64,000 bases of DNA. Origin: Breznakiella homolactica. Its GTDB lineage: Bacteria > Spirochaetota > Spirochaetia > Treponematales > Breznakiellaceae. The position numbers and the translations under genes were made by a program. Location: positions 1,240,001 through 1,304,000 of the forward strand of contig NZ_CP067089.2 of NCBI RefSeq assembly GCF_016616095.2, given 5' to 3'. The first letter of the stretch is position 1, and each line of letters starts with the position of its first letter. This document shows positions 35,309 through 43,823 of this stretch, in pieces. Under the pieces are notes generated by a model, which made no database searches, was not told the origin of the DNA, and saw only the letters and a program-made list of their open reading frames with translations.

Positions 35309-35719
35309 ATGTGGATTGTTTACGCAGTACTGTCCGCGGTGTTCGCATCACTCACAAGCATTCTTGCAAAGATAGGATTAAACGGCGTCAATTCCCATCT
35401 GGCGACGGCGATCCGGACGGTGGTGGTGCTGCTCTTTTCCTGGGGCATGGTTTTTATTGCCGGCGCCCAGAAAGGAATCTCTTCCCTGTCGCGGCAGAAT
35501 ATTGTTTTCCTGGTTCTGTCGGGAATCGCCACAGGGGCTTCATGGCTTTTTTATTACCGGGCCCTGCAGATCGGTGATGTCTCCAAGGTAGTGGCAATTG
35601 ATAAATCAAGCCTCGTTATCACCATTGTTCTTGCGGCGATTCTGCTTAAGGAACCCTTCACCGTCAAGACGCTGATCGGAACCGTGCTCATGGCCGCGGG
35701 AATATTCGTACTGATGTAA
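35309..35719 (+). CDS. Half-size EamA/DMT-family transporter
   Basis: A 136-residue membrane protein with four to five hydrophobic helices and one EamA domain; full-length family members have two. The text WIVYAVLSAVFASLTSILAKIGL at the N-terminus and LLKEPFTVKTLIGTVLMAAGIFVLM at the C-terminus are diagnostic. Half-size forms work as dimers. No clear ribosome site is visible, and the gene lies 53 bp behind yjbQ, so it may be read from that operon. Substrate unknown. Confidence 0.87.
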   Translation: MWIVYAVLSAVFASLTSILAKIGLNGVNSHLATAIRTVVVLLFSWGMVFIAGAQKGISSLSRQNIVFLVLSGIATGASWLFYYRALQIGDVSKVVAIDKSSLVITIVLAAILLKEPFTVKTLIGTVLMAAGIFVLM

Positions 35720-35733
35720 AACCCAGACCCGGG

Positions 35734-36846
35734 CTAAACGTTGAATCCGGGGGACGCCGCTTCCTTGCACTGGTACTGCATATACAGTTTCTCGTCATAG
35801 GGATAATCCCAGGCGCCCTGGCGGTGCAGCATTCTGCCGCCGAACCCCTTTTTAAACCGGTAGAGTCCGTGCATGGGATGTTCCGGTTCCGGCGCCGGAG
35901 CGACACCAAAAAAATCATAGCTCGTGCAGGAAACATCCTTTGCTTTTTGTATGGCGTACCACTGCAGCGCGTAGGGGGCCATATAGTTCCGCCGGTCATC
36001 CGAAGAGGCTCCGTACAGATATGTGGCCCGGTCCGAAGATGTAGCCATAAACATTGCCGCCAGCGGTGTCTCATCCGCTTCGGCGATCAGGAGACTTATC
36101 GAGGTGTCCGGTACTGAACCCGACTCTATTCCGATGGATTTTCCGGTACTCCTGCTTTTAAAGAGCTGGAAAAAATAATCGGAACCGTGGTTTTGGATAC
36201 TGTTTCTGGCGGCGGTCACGGAATACAGGGTATTCCAAATACCGATATCCCTGCAGGTTCCCTCCCGTACGGTAACCTGATGCCGCTCCGCGAGACGAAT
36301 GTTGTACCGCGTTTTCGGGTGCATTTTTTCCAGCAGTGATTCCTGTTCATCCCGGATATCCAGAATAATAGTATCGTTGGGCAGGTAATTTGATGAAGCC
36401 TTGCGGAGGCCGGTCCTTTCAACACCCCAGTTCATCCTCAGTTCCTGCAGCCGTGTCTCGGGCGGGCCCAGCCATTCGTTTTTTTCATTGTACCGTCCGG
36501 GATCATCCGCGTAAGGTGATTCCCAGGGTATATCCCAGCGCATGAATATGCAGGAATTTCCCAGATACGGATACAGCTGTTCGGATAATTCCGCCAGATA
36601 TACGCCTTCCGAAGTTTCCTCGGGAATAGTCTCAGGTCCGTAGGGCGCGTATGCCATAAAACGGCCTTCACCGAGGTTCTTTTTGAGAATCAGGACATCA
36701 CCGATGGTACGGTTCCCGAACTGTATATCAAAGGCCAGCGGTTCCCAGCCAAGACCGCCCTTTACGGAACTCCAGTAACTCGTCTGCTGCAGAAGCCGTG
36801 ATTCGTATAGTTTTCCGGAGGATTTTTGTAGTATATCGATTTTCAC
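35734..36846 (-). CDS. FemAB/FemX-like peptidoglycan bridge aminoacyltransferase (GNAT fold)
   Basis: A start at the GTG at 36846 is preferred, seven bases behind GAGG; the ATG two codons upstream lies too close to that site. This gives 370 residues (VKIDILQKSS...). The family shows two GNAT-like halves: QQTSYWSSVKGGLGWEP near residue 22-38, the segment LEKMHPKTRYNIRLAERHQV near residue 175-195 that is highly typical of FemX/FemAB, and TYLYGASSDDRRNYMAPYALQWYAIQ near 278-303. These enzymes add amino acids from aminoacyl-tRNA to lipid II. It is a lone gene on the minus strand with an intrinsic terminator in its leader. Confidence 0.88.
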   Translation of the reverse strand: MKIDILQKSSGKLYESRLLQQTSYWSSVKGGLGWEPLAFDIQFGNRTIGDVLILKKNLGEGRFMAYAPYGPETIPEETSEGVYLAELSEQLYPYLGNSCIFMRWDIPWESPYADDPGRYNEKNEWLGPPETRLQELRMNWGVERTGLRKASSNYLPNDTIILDIRDEQESLLEKMHPKTRYNIRLAERHQVTVREGTCRDIGIWNTLYSVTAARNSIQNHGSDYFFQLFKSRSTGKSIGIESGSVPDTSISLLIAEADETPLAAMFMATSSDRATYLYGASSDDRRNYMAPYALQWYAIQKAKDVSCTSYDFFGVAPAPEPEHPMHGLYRFKKGFGGRMLHRQGAWDYPYDEKLYMQYQCKEAASPGFNV

Positions 36847-36902
36847 AGACATACCTCGAAATCGTATTTTTTGCTCACAAGCCCCGGGGAACACCCCGGC
36901 AA

Positions 36903-36952
36903 TAAAAAAGAAACCAGCAGTCTGCACAAGCACAGCGACTGCCGGTTTCTTT
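36903..36952 (-). terminator. Intrinsic terminator in the leader of the FemAB-like gene
   Basis: On the minus strand AAAGAAACCGGCAGT (36952-36938) pairs with ACTGCTGGTTTCTTT (36921-36907), one wobble, and a T-run follows. It lies about 60 bp before the start codon of the gene in the same direction, with no gene in between, so it is either an attenuator or ends a transcript coming from repeat copy B. Confidence 0.75.
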
Positions 36953-36989
36953 CATCTATAATACAGCATCCGGTAAAACAAAGCAAGGT

Positions 36990-37247
36990 GCGGGGGATCA
37001 CCAAGTCTGACAGGCCGGAAAGCACCCGTATTAACGGGACTTCGAGGCCTGCCGGGAAAAAACGGATACCTTCCGGCCTAACCGGCTTGGCACTGCCCTC
37101 ACATGAGGGCTGCGTGTGTCCGAAGGACACGACCCCTCACTCCAGTCTTGCCGTATTATCCATGGAGTTTTGCAGAGCAAAACTCCTGAAAGACTTGACG
37201 CCCCAGGCGGCAAGTCTTACACTGCCCCCATTTCTGGTTGCGGGGTA
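36990..37247 (+). repeat. Structured intergenic repeat, copy B
   Basis: About 258 bp within the 582 bp gap between the FemAB-like gene and the gene at 37429. It has the shared left edge (GCGGGGGATCACC), a long arm (AGGCCGGAA 37012-37020 with TTCCGGCCT 37071-37079), a short hairpin (GCCCTC 37095-37100 with GAGGGC 37105-37110), then the conserved 3' module: GGAGTTTTGC-AGA-GCAAAACTCC (37164-37186) and AAGACTTG (37190-37197) with CAAGTCTT (37211-37218). The central arm is shorter than in copies C and D. Confidence 0.75.
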
Positions 37248-37334
37248 TCGGTTGATATACTTCCGAACCCGTGACTTCAATCATACTCACTAATATATCT
37301 ACCGTTAGGTATATGAACTTTATGCATTCCACGG

Positions 37335-37362
37335 TTGCCCCGGCGGAAAAAACGAGTATACT
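37335..37362 (+). promoter_or_regulatory. Promoter candidate for the gene at 37429
   Basis: TTGCCC (37335-37340) and TATACT (37357-37362) are 16 bp apart. The rest of 37248-37428 shows nothing recognisable. Confidence 0.35.
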
Positions 37363-37428
37363 TGATTTATAGTAACTTCTGGGGTAAGTTCATTCTTTGT
37401 ATAGAATAATGATTGGGTTGGTTTGAAT

Positions 37429-38379
37429 ATGCTCAGTTTAAGTGAACAGGAACAGCAGCTGGTAACGGAAATACAGGAATACCTCACAGCCAATTACCCT
37501 GAGGAATCAGAGCTGGTCAGCAAACGTTTTTCATCTCTCAAAGCCCTGGGAGAAGCTATTTCCCTGTTTCCTTCGGTCCGGGAGAACCAGGTGCTCCGGG
37601 GAGAGGTACGGAGCGAACAGGACCTGGTCAAATCGCTGTACCAATTTTCAACCTCATCCCGGCTTCTCTATACCCCTACCCGGGTAGTGGCAACCCGCGG
37701 ATACCTGGTGGCGAAATTCCAGTCATTTTCCATGCTTGCCATGCTGGTTCCGGATATCAAGAAACTGTATGTCCCCCTGCAAAAAGTAATCTTTTCAATT
37801 ATTTCCACACTGATGGCCGAAGAAGTATACTTTTCCGGTCTCGATGAACCGTCATTTTCTGATGCGATAAAAATACAGCTGGCCCATGATCTCATTTCAA
37901 TCTGGGACACGGGAAACGATCCCAGAATGAACCGCCACCTGCCGGCCCTGCAGGCCCTTTGGGCTGCCCGTGACGCGTCACCGCCCTGTTTCGGGACCAT
38001 GAACGGCTCCAGCGAAATGATGCGCCTTTCCATGGAACTGGGAGACGACTGGCGGAAATTCCTGATTGACAATCTCACGGATGATGAAACCCGCTGGGCT
38101 CTGGAGGAATTTCTCTTCGGGATATCCTATGAGGAAATTCTGGAAGTACGTTCACGGCTGAACAAATACGGAATCAGCGCGGTGGACCACAATGAGGTAC
38201 GGTCCTATCTGGGAAAGATACCGTCCTATGCGTCGATTGAAAATGACGATCCCAGGGTCATCTACAATTTCTATGTTGAACGGCGGGACGCGGCTTTTTT
38301 CAGAAAGCGGTTTTCCCTTCCGGGTCCGAAAAAAACTCTGGAGGAACTGTACGTAAAATACAGAATAGCCAGAGAGTAG
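37429..38379 (+). CDS. Conserved-looking protein of unknown function
   Basis: A 316-residue soluble, acidic, mostly helical protein. The ATG at 37429 is preferred over the TTG two codons earlier; no good ribosome site is visible. I recognise no domain. The text has one hydrophobic stretch (LQKVIFSIISTLMAEEVYF, about residues 123-141), no signal peptide and no nucleotide-binding motif. It is followed after 14 bp by a gene for a membrane protein, and the two are probably cotranscribed. A spirochaete-restricted protein is a plausible guess. Confidence 0.65.
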   Translation: MLSLSEQEQQLVTEIQEYLTANYPEESELVSKRFSSLKALGEAISLFPSVRENQVLRGEVRSEQDLVKSLYQFSTSSRLLYTPTRVVATRGYLVAKFQSFSMLAMLVPDIKKLYVPLQKVIFSIISTLMAEEVYFSGLDEPSFSDAIKIQLAHDLISIWDTGNDPRMNRHLPALQALWAARDASPPCFGTMNGSSEMMRLSMELGDDWRKFLIDNLTDDETRWALEEFLFGISYEEILEVRSRLNKYGISAVDHNEVRSYLGKIPSYASIENDDPRVIYNFYVERRDAAFFRKRFSLPGPKKTLEELYVKYRIARE

Positions 38380-38393
38380 CATAAGGATTCAGT

Positions 38394-39092
38394 ATGAACG
38401 GCGATTCAGAATTACAGCACGGAGAATTCTCCAATGAAACAACAGCGTCCGCGGCGGGCATTGCGGCGGACGCGGCGAAACAGGGGAGCCGGGCGGTCAA
38501 ATACACCCTTCTTATGGGGTTGTTTTTTCTCCTCCCGAATACCGGCGCCTTAGCCGCGGGGCTCGTCGGTTTTTTCAGCGCCGGCATCACCGGCTTGAAG
38601 GGTCTGTACCTTTTTCTGATTATCCTGGCAGGGGCCGCGTCCTGCGTCGCCGCGGCCTATTGTACCTACCGGTTTCTCATTATTGATACCATCCGGATAA
38701 GCTACGGTTATTTGACACCCTTGTTCCGGAAACTGTGCGGAGGAATCGCGGAAAAGATAGCCGCCGGTTCTGAAAGCCCGATAAAAAAAGGATATGACTG
38801 GGCGGAAACCATCGCGGACTCATTCCAGGAGGCTTACAATAGCAGGATCCCCTGGCTCATCCGCAAAGGGGTACAGTTTATCCTTGAGCAGATTCCCTTC
38901 GGGGATATCATGTACCATGTATCCGTGGATACATCCGGTGAAGCCCCGCAGGTGGGCGAGTCCCTGTATACCCAGACCGACGCGTATATCAAAAAAAGAT
39001 TTTTTGCCGGCAATTCCATGAACTGGGTCCTGTGGCTGCTTCCGGCAAATACAATTTTGCAGTTTATTTTTTTAAAACTTATTTTTAAGTGA
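38394..39092 (+). CDS. Membrane protein of unknown function
   Basis: A 232-residue protein. A polar N-terminus rich in Ala, Glu and Ser (about 35 residues) leads into two or three hydrophobic segments (LLMGLFFLLPNTGALAAGLV, about 39-58, and LYLFLIILAGAASCVAAAY, about 71-89), then a soluble helical part and a C-terminal hydrophobic helix (NWVLWLLPANTILQFIFLKLI). No family was recognised. AAGGA precedes the ATG, and the gene lies 14 bp behind the unknown gene at 37429, so the two probably form one unit. Confidence 0.65.
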   Translation: MNGDSELQHGEFSNETTASAAGIAADAAKQGSRAVKYTLLMGLFFLLPNTGALAAGLVGFFSAGITGLKGLYLFLIILAGAASCVAAAYCTYRFLIIDTIRISYGYLTPLFRKLCGGIAEKIAAGSESPIKKGYDWAETIADSFQEAYNSRIPWLIRKGVQFILEQIPFGDIMYHVSVDTSGEAPQVGESLYTQTDAYIKKRFFAGNSMNWVLWLLPANTILQFIFLKLIFK

Positions 39093-39164
39093 TCCTTTCC
39101 GGTTTTTATATACATGCAGCGGCGCTTGCGGATACAATGCGGAAGGTTTTAAAGGAGCGGAACA

Positions 39165-39920
39165 ATGAAACTGGTTTCATGGAATGTCAACGGACTCAGG
39201 GCCTGTCTCAATAAAGGTTTTTTGGATTCCTTCAAAAAACTGGACGCGGATATATTCTGCCTCCAGGAAACAAAGATGGAAAAAGGCCAGGCGGAAATTG
39301 ATATCTCAGGATATGAAGAATTCTGGAACAGCGCCGAAAAGAAGGGCTATTCCGGAACCGCGGTATTTTCCCGGACAAAACCTCTTTCGGAGTGGTACGG
39401 AATCGGCAAGGATGAACACGACCGGGAAGGACGGGTCATTACGCTGGAGTACAGCGGCTTTTACCTCGTTAATGTATACACCCCCAACTCAAAGCGTGAG
39501 CTGGAACGGCTCGAATACCGTATGGGCTGGGAAAAAGATTTTAAGGCGTACCTTCTGAAACTGGATAAGAAAAAGCCTGTAGTTGTATGCGGCGATCTCA
39601 ATGTAGCCCATGAAGTGATTGATATAAAAAACGCTAAATCCAATGAACGGAGCGCGGGGTTCACCATCGAAGAACGCACCAAGATGACGGAACTTCTGCA
39701 GGCTGGGTTTTCAGATACCTACCGGACCCTGCATCCCGATGAAAAAAGCGCCTATACCTGGTGGAGCTATATGGGAAACGCCCGGGCGAACAATACCGGA
39801 TGGCGGCTGGACTACTTTATTGTATCCAGCCGGCTTATGCAGCAGGTTTCCGGCGCGCTCATTTACAGTGATATACACGGCAGCGACCACTGCCCCGTGG
39901 GACTCATCCTGGAACAGTAA
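39165..39920 (+). CDS. Exodeoxyribonuclease III (AP endonuclease, ExoA/XthA type)
   Basis: A 251-residue DNA repair nuclease of the EEP fold. The catalytic set is intact: MKLVSWNVNGLRA at the N-terminus, Glu35 in CLQETKM, GDLNVAH near residue 142-148, and GSDHCPV near the C-terminus. The stretch NNTGWRLDYFIVS is diagnostic of bacterial exonuclease III/ExoA. It should cut at abasic sites in base excision repair. Single gene with AAAGGAG before the ATG. Confidence 0.95.
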   Translation: MKLVSWNVNGLRACLNKGFLDSFKKLDADIFCLQETKMEKGQAEIDISGYEEFWNSAEKKGYSGTAVFSRTKPLSEWYGIGKDEHDREGRVITLEYSGFYLVNVYTPNSKRELERLEYRMGWEKDFKAYLLKLDKKKPVVVCGDLNVAHEVIDIKNAKSNERSAGFTIEERTKMTELLQAGFSDTYRTLHPDEKSAYTWWSYMGNARANNTGWRLDYFIVSSRLMQQVSGALIYSDIHGSDHCPVGLILEQ

Positions 39921-39939
39921 CCGGGACTTAAGCGCGGGC

Positions 39940-40776
39940 TTAGAGCATCTCCAGGGGGACCTTCCTTCCCGGGGCGGGAAAGTTTTCATCCAGAATTTCC
40001 ATATCATCTTCTGTCAGGGAGACTGACAGGGCGCCGAAATTTTCTTCCACATGCCCGGGACTGCCCGCCTTGGGAATAGCCAGTACACCGGGCATCCTGA
40101 GTACCCAGGCAAGGGTAATCTGGGCAGGGGTAACCCCGTGTTTTTCCCCAAGCTCCCGCAGGGCGGAATTATCCAGAACCCGCCCCTGCTCTATCGGGGA
40201 ATAGGCAATGATAGGAAGTTTCTTTTTTCCGCACCAGGGAATCAAATCGAATTCGATACCCCGCCGGGACAGATTGTACAGAACCTCATTGGCGGCGCAG
40301 GTATTTCCTCCGGAGATCGAATAAAATTCTTCCATCTCCGGAACATCCATGTTGCTGACTCCCCAGGAACGGATCTTGCCTTCTTTAACCAGCTCAAGCA
40401 TGGCTTCCACGGTTTCGGCAAAGGGATACCGCCCCTGCCAGTGCAGAAGATACATGTCAAGTGTATCGGTTCCGAGACGTTTCAGACTGTTCTCGCAGGC
40501 AGCCTTCGTTCCTTTCCTGCTGGCGTTTGAGGGCAGTACCTTGCTGATGAGAAAAACCTTGTCCCGTCTTCCCGCGATCGCCTCGCCGACCAGGACCTCG
40601 GACCTTCCGTCGCCGTACATCTCCGCAGTATCGATCACTTCCATACCCAGGTCTATGCCCGTCCGGAGCGCTTTTATTTCATCGGTACGCTTCCGGGGAT
40701 CGTCCCCCATATACCAGGTTCCCTGGCCCAGGGCCGAAACGGATTTTCCGTCTAAAATAGAAATCGCAGTATTCAT
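39940..40776 (-). CDS. Aldo/keto reductase
   Basis: A 278-residue NAD(P)H-dependent TIM-barrel reductase. The catalytic tetrad is intact: Asp49 and Tyr54 in VIDTAEMYGDG, Lys79 in LISKV and His112 in LLHWQG. The cofactor-binding end has the usual AIPKAGSPGHVEEN segment near residue 235. Substrate class is carbonyls or sugars, not specified by sequence. The stop lies about 57 bp from the oleate hydratase stop upstream on the same strand, with a strong hairpin between; AAGGAAG precedes the ATG. Confidence 0.93.
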   Translation of the reverse strand: MNTAISILDGKSVSALGQGTWYMGDDPRKRTDEIKALRTGIDLGMEVIDTAEMYGDGRSEVLVGEAIAGRRDKVFLISKVLPSNASRKGTKAACENSLKRLGTDTLDMYLLHWQGRYPFAETVEAMLELVKEGKIRSWGVSNMDVPEMEEFYSISGGNTCAANEVLYNLSRRGIEFDLIPWCGKKKLPIIAYSPIEQGRVLDNSALRELGEKHGVTPAQITLAWVLRMPGVLAIPKAGSPGHVEENFGALSVSLTEDDMEILDENFPAPGRKVPLEML

Positions 40777-40796
40777 GAGGCTTCCTTATTATTTTC

Positions 40797-40833
40797 TTTT
40801 TTCTGCGGCGGCTTTTAACCGCCGCAGAAAAAA
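40797..40833. other. Strong hairpin between oleate hydratase and aldo/keto reductase genes
   Basis: TTCTGCGGCGG (40801-40811) pairs exactly with CCGCCGCAGAA (40819-40829); the outer T and A runs extend the stem to 15 bp. It begins at the oleate hydratase stop codon. As at 21517, T precedes and A follows the stem on both strands. Confidence 0.6.
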
Positions 40834-42519
40834 CTAAAGTAGTTCCGCAAGGGAAGTTTTTCTCAGAAGATGGTGGGCGATGGTCTCGCCGGGAATCTTC
40901 CCGCCGTACAGAACCTTTGTGGCCTGTGTAAGGGTCCGGATATCGTAGAACGAAGGAAATACCGGAATAACTTCCTTTTCAAGATTAAGCATCCGGTATA
41001 CGGCGGTCATGGCGGTCCGTACCGAATACTCCACCGTAAAAACACAGTCATCCGGCTGCTCCGCAAACTGCCCCAGGAACGCGAGGTTTACGCTCCCTTC
41101 GGGAATTACATCCGGCCGGTCGCCTTTTACCCGGGGCATAAACTGGCTGGTGATGTAGGGCATCATGCAGGGAATAACCTTTACTGTGGGAAGAAGATCC
41201 TTTATCTTTTTCTCCAGGCCCATATGATAAAGGAGTTCGGAAACAAGTTCCAGTCCCGTACATTCGGACATTTTCTTTTTTATGAAATTTCCCTCCGCAT
41301 CGGGGAATAACCCATAGGCCCATACAACAAATACATCCTTCGGCTGATTCGGGAAATGGGGCTGCTTCGGGACTGTCCAGCTGATCAGCCAGTTGGAGTC
41401 CTTTACGGTTACCACCCCAGCCATTCCCGGCTTACGGTCGGTGAGCTTTCCGAGATAGTCCGCCATGAATTTCCCCTTGAAGGTCATGGTAAAGGATTCC
41501 CACTTTGTTTTGTCAATATCGCCGCAGAAAACCTCCGGACGGCCAAAACCCTTTCCTTTGGCGGCTATCTTTTTCCAGAGGCTCCAGCAGCCGGCTTTCG
41601 CCGTATCCCGGTTGAGAACCGGCGGTTTGCTGTTGTCCCCGTAGGTTGAATTTTCTGTCATTGAACCATTGGTCACAAAGACGAGATCTGCGGCGGCGGT
41701 TTTGACCACCGATTCCTTTCCCTTCTTCAGAATATGGATACCGGTGACCGTCTTCTTCCCCCCCTTGGCGGTTATATCAATATCGACAACCTGGGTGTTG
41801 AGTTCAAAACGAACCCCCTGTTTTTTGAGCCAGGTTATCAGGGGAAGAATCATGGAATCGTACTGGTTGTATTCAGTATGGAGGATTCCCCATAAACGGT
41901 TCATGCCGGGCAGCAGATGGATGAACCGGCGCATGTACCGCCGGACTTCAACAACACTGTGCCAGTTTTCAAAGGCGAACATGGACCGCCAGAAATAATA
42001 AAAATTTGTTTCCAGGAATGACTTGTCAAAATACTGTTCGATGGTTTTAGTACCGAGACGTTCCTCGGTTTCAAGCATCAGTTTTATTATTTCAACCACA
42101 TGCCGGTCTTTAAGACCAAACGAAGAAAAGTCAGCGATTTTTCCCTGTTTATAGGTCAGCCGGCTGTGGGACTCCACAGGCTCGGCAATATTCAGTTCCC
42201 GGATTTCATCGAGAACGGTACGGGACGGATCCTTCAGGGACGGAATAAATCCCCAGAGATCGAACATGCATTCGTAATGTTCTTCCAGCTCGCGGCCGCC
42301 CCGGGCGATATAACCTTTTTCGGCGTCCCCTTTGCCGTCCATGGCGCCGCCGAGAATATCGAGTTCTTCGAAGACGGTAATATTTTTACCCTGCATGTGA
42401 CCATCCCTGATCATATACGCCGCCGCAGAAAGGGATGCGATGCCCCCGCCGATGAGAAACGCTTTTTTGCTTTCAACAGCCTTCTGTTTTACTGGATTTA
42501 TTCTTTGATAAGATCCCAT
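40834..42519 (-). CDS. ohyA: Oleate hydratase (myosin-cross-reactive antigen family)
   Basis: A 561-residue FAD-dependent hydratase that adds water to cis-9 double bonds of unsaturated fatty acids. The FAD motif is GGGIASLSAAAYMIRDG at residues 24-40; the highly conserved active-site segment RGGRELEEHYECMFDL at 73-88 holds the catalytic Glu; HTEYNQYDSMILPL near 215-228 and the C-terminal VCVFTVEYSVRTAM-like region complete the family pattern. The length matches the bacterial family. It is a single gene with AAGGA before the ATG. In gut bacteria the enzyme detoxifies unsaturated fatty acids, so a fatty-acid-rich host habitat is implied. Confidence 0.94.
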   Translation of the reverse strand: MGSYQRINPVKQKAVESKKAFLIGGGIASLSAAAYMIRDGHMQGKNITVFEELDILGGAMDGKGDAEKGYIARGGRELEEHYECMFDLWGFIPSLKDPSRTVLDEIRELNIAEPVESHSRLTYKQGKIADFSSFGLKDRHVVEIIKLMLETEERLGTKTIEQYFDKSFLETNFYYFWRSMFAFENWHSVVEVRRYMRRFIHLLPGMNRLWGILHTEYNQYDSMILPLITWLKKQGVRFELNTQVVDIDITAKGGKKTVTGIHILKKGKESVVKTAAADLVFVTNGSMTENSTYGDNSKPPVLNRDTAKAGCWSLWKKIAAKGKGFGRPEVFCGDIDKTKWESFTMTFKGKFMADYLGKLTDRKPGMAGVVTVKDSNWLISWTVPKQPHFPNQPKDVFVVWAYGLFPDAEGNFIKKKMSECTGLELVSELLYHMGLEKKIKDLLPTVKVIPCMMPYITSQFMPRVKGDRPDVIPEGSVNLAFLGQFAEQPDDCVFTVEYSVRTAMTAVYRMLNLEKEVIPVFPSFYDIRTLTQATKVLYGGKIPGETIAHHLLRKTSLAELL

Positions 42520-42729
42520 TTTTTAAATTTCCTTTTTTAATTTTTTCTTTATCCCGCCTTTTTCCGTCAGCGGAAAACGGGAACGAAATTCCCGCAGCAT
42601 GCAATCCGCGGAGTTTCTCCGGGATAGACGTTTTTACCTGCTTCTTCTGGTTTATGTAAAGGGCAATTGCTATTTCCTCCTTAGAAAATTTTAGGTTACC
42701 GGGTATACAAAGTCAATAAAACCCGCCCC

Positions 42730-42757
42730 TTGACTAAGAGACAATTTCTGCTATATT
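42730..42757 (+). promoter_or_regulatory. Promoter of the GH18 lipoprotein gene, very close to the start codon
   Basis: TTGACT (42730-42735) and TATATT (42752-42757) are 16 bp apart. The -10 box ends nine bases before the ATG at 42767, so the transcript would have almost no leader. The rest of the 247 bp gap upstream shows no other feature. Confidence 0.55.
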
Positions 42758-42766
42758 CAGGAAGAG

Positions 42767-43822
42767 ATGAATCATCCATGGAAGCCCCTTTTTGCAATAC
42801 TATGCGTTTCTTTGTTTCTCGGTTCGTGCAGATCCTCCCCGCCGGCCCCGCACGAAAGTGATTCGATCCCGGCGGATAAACCAAACGAACAGCCCGCCGA
42901 CTATGTCGAGATTCCGCCGTATCTGTCGGATCTTCCGGTTTCTTCATTCGGTGAAATTTGGGGGTACCTGGTAAGCGGACGGGAAGAAACCCTTAAGACC
43001 CACTATCCCCTGTCCGATGTCGGATATTTCGGCGCCGAAGTGGACACCTACGGAAAACTGACCGGTGTGCCGGATCCCAAAAAAATTGAAGGGTTCCCGG
43101 GCAGGGTCCACCTTGTGGTGATCTCCGACAGCAGGGCGCTGACGCACTTTGTACTTGAGGAAGGCAGCCAGGTACGGAAACAGCTTATTGCCGATCTGCT
43201 CGAGGCCTCCAGGAATTTCGACGGCCTCCAGATCGATTTTGAATTGGTTCCGAAGAATGACGGGGAAACGTTCCTCTCCTTCCTCGCGGAACTCCGGGAA
43301 GGTCTGGGGAACAAACTGTTTACCATTGCCCTCCCCGCCCGGATGCGGACGATTCAGAATGATGTGTACGATTATGCCCGGATAGCGCCTTTGGTGGACA
43401 GGATTCTTGTCATGGCCTATGACGAGCACTGGTCCACGAGCAAACCCGGTCCCATCGCGTCCATGGAATGGTGCCGGTCCGTGGCCCAGCATTCCCTTGC
43501 GGTTGTCGGTCCGGAAAAACTGATCATGGGTCTTCCGTTTTACGGAAGGACCTGGGGGAACGTAAATACCTTCCGGGCGTTCTTTTTCTCGGGTATTGAA
43601 CGGATAAAAGAAGAAAACAACGTAACCGATGTCAGCAGGGAAGACGGAATTCCCACTTTCACCTATGAAATCCCCGTGACTGTTACGGTCTACTACGAGG
43701 ATGACCATTCCCTTTCCAGGCGGATGGAGATGTACAAGGGCATGGGGGTGCAGTCGATAGGATTCTGGTCCCTTGGACAGGAAAGTCCGACTCTCTGGAA
43801 TATCCTTAACCTGTCCGAATAA
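42767..43822 (+). CDS. GH18-family glycoside hydrolase lipoprotein
   Basis: A 351-residue lipoprotein. The signal peptide ends in the lipobox LFLGSC with Cys21, followed by a Pro/Ser-rich linker to about residue 50. The GH18 catalytic motif is FDGLQIDFE (151-159) with Glu159 as acid/base and Asp157 behind it; MAYDEHW near residue 210 and MGLPFYGRTW near 247 match the substrate-binding motifs of chitinase/peptidoglycan GlcNAcase relatives such as YaaH-like proteins. It should hydrolyse beta-1,4-GlcNAc bonds in chitin or peptidoglycan at the cell surface. Confidence 0.9.
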   Translation: MNHPWKPLFAILCVSLFLGSCRSSPPAPHESDSIPADKPNEQPADYVEIPPYLSDLPVSSFGEIWGYLVSGREETLKTHYPLSDVGYFGAEVDTYGKLTGVPDPKKIEGFPGRVHLVVISDSRALTHFVLEEGSQVRKQLIADLLEASRNFDGLQIDFELVPKNDGETFLSFLAELREGLGNKLFTIALPARMRTIQNDVYDYARIAPLVDRILVMAYDEHWSTSKPGPIASMEWCRSVAQHSLAVVGPEKLIMGLPFYGRTWGNVNTFRAFFFSGIERIKEENNVTDVSREDGIPTFTYEIPVTVTVYYEDDHSLSRRMEMYKGMGVQSIGFWSLGQESPTLWNILNLSE

Positions 43823-43823
43823 A

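Noticed and set aside
36953-37300. T-box riboswitch upstream of the FemAB-like gene
   Set aside because: A terminator is present and the gene type would suit one, but I found no T-box core sequence on the minus strand; the space is taken by repeat B.
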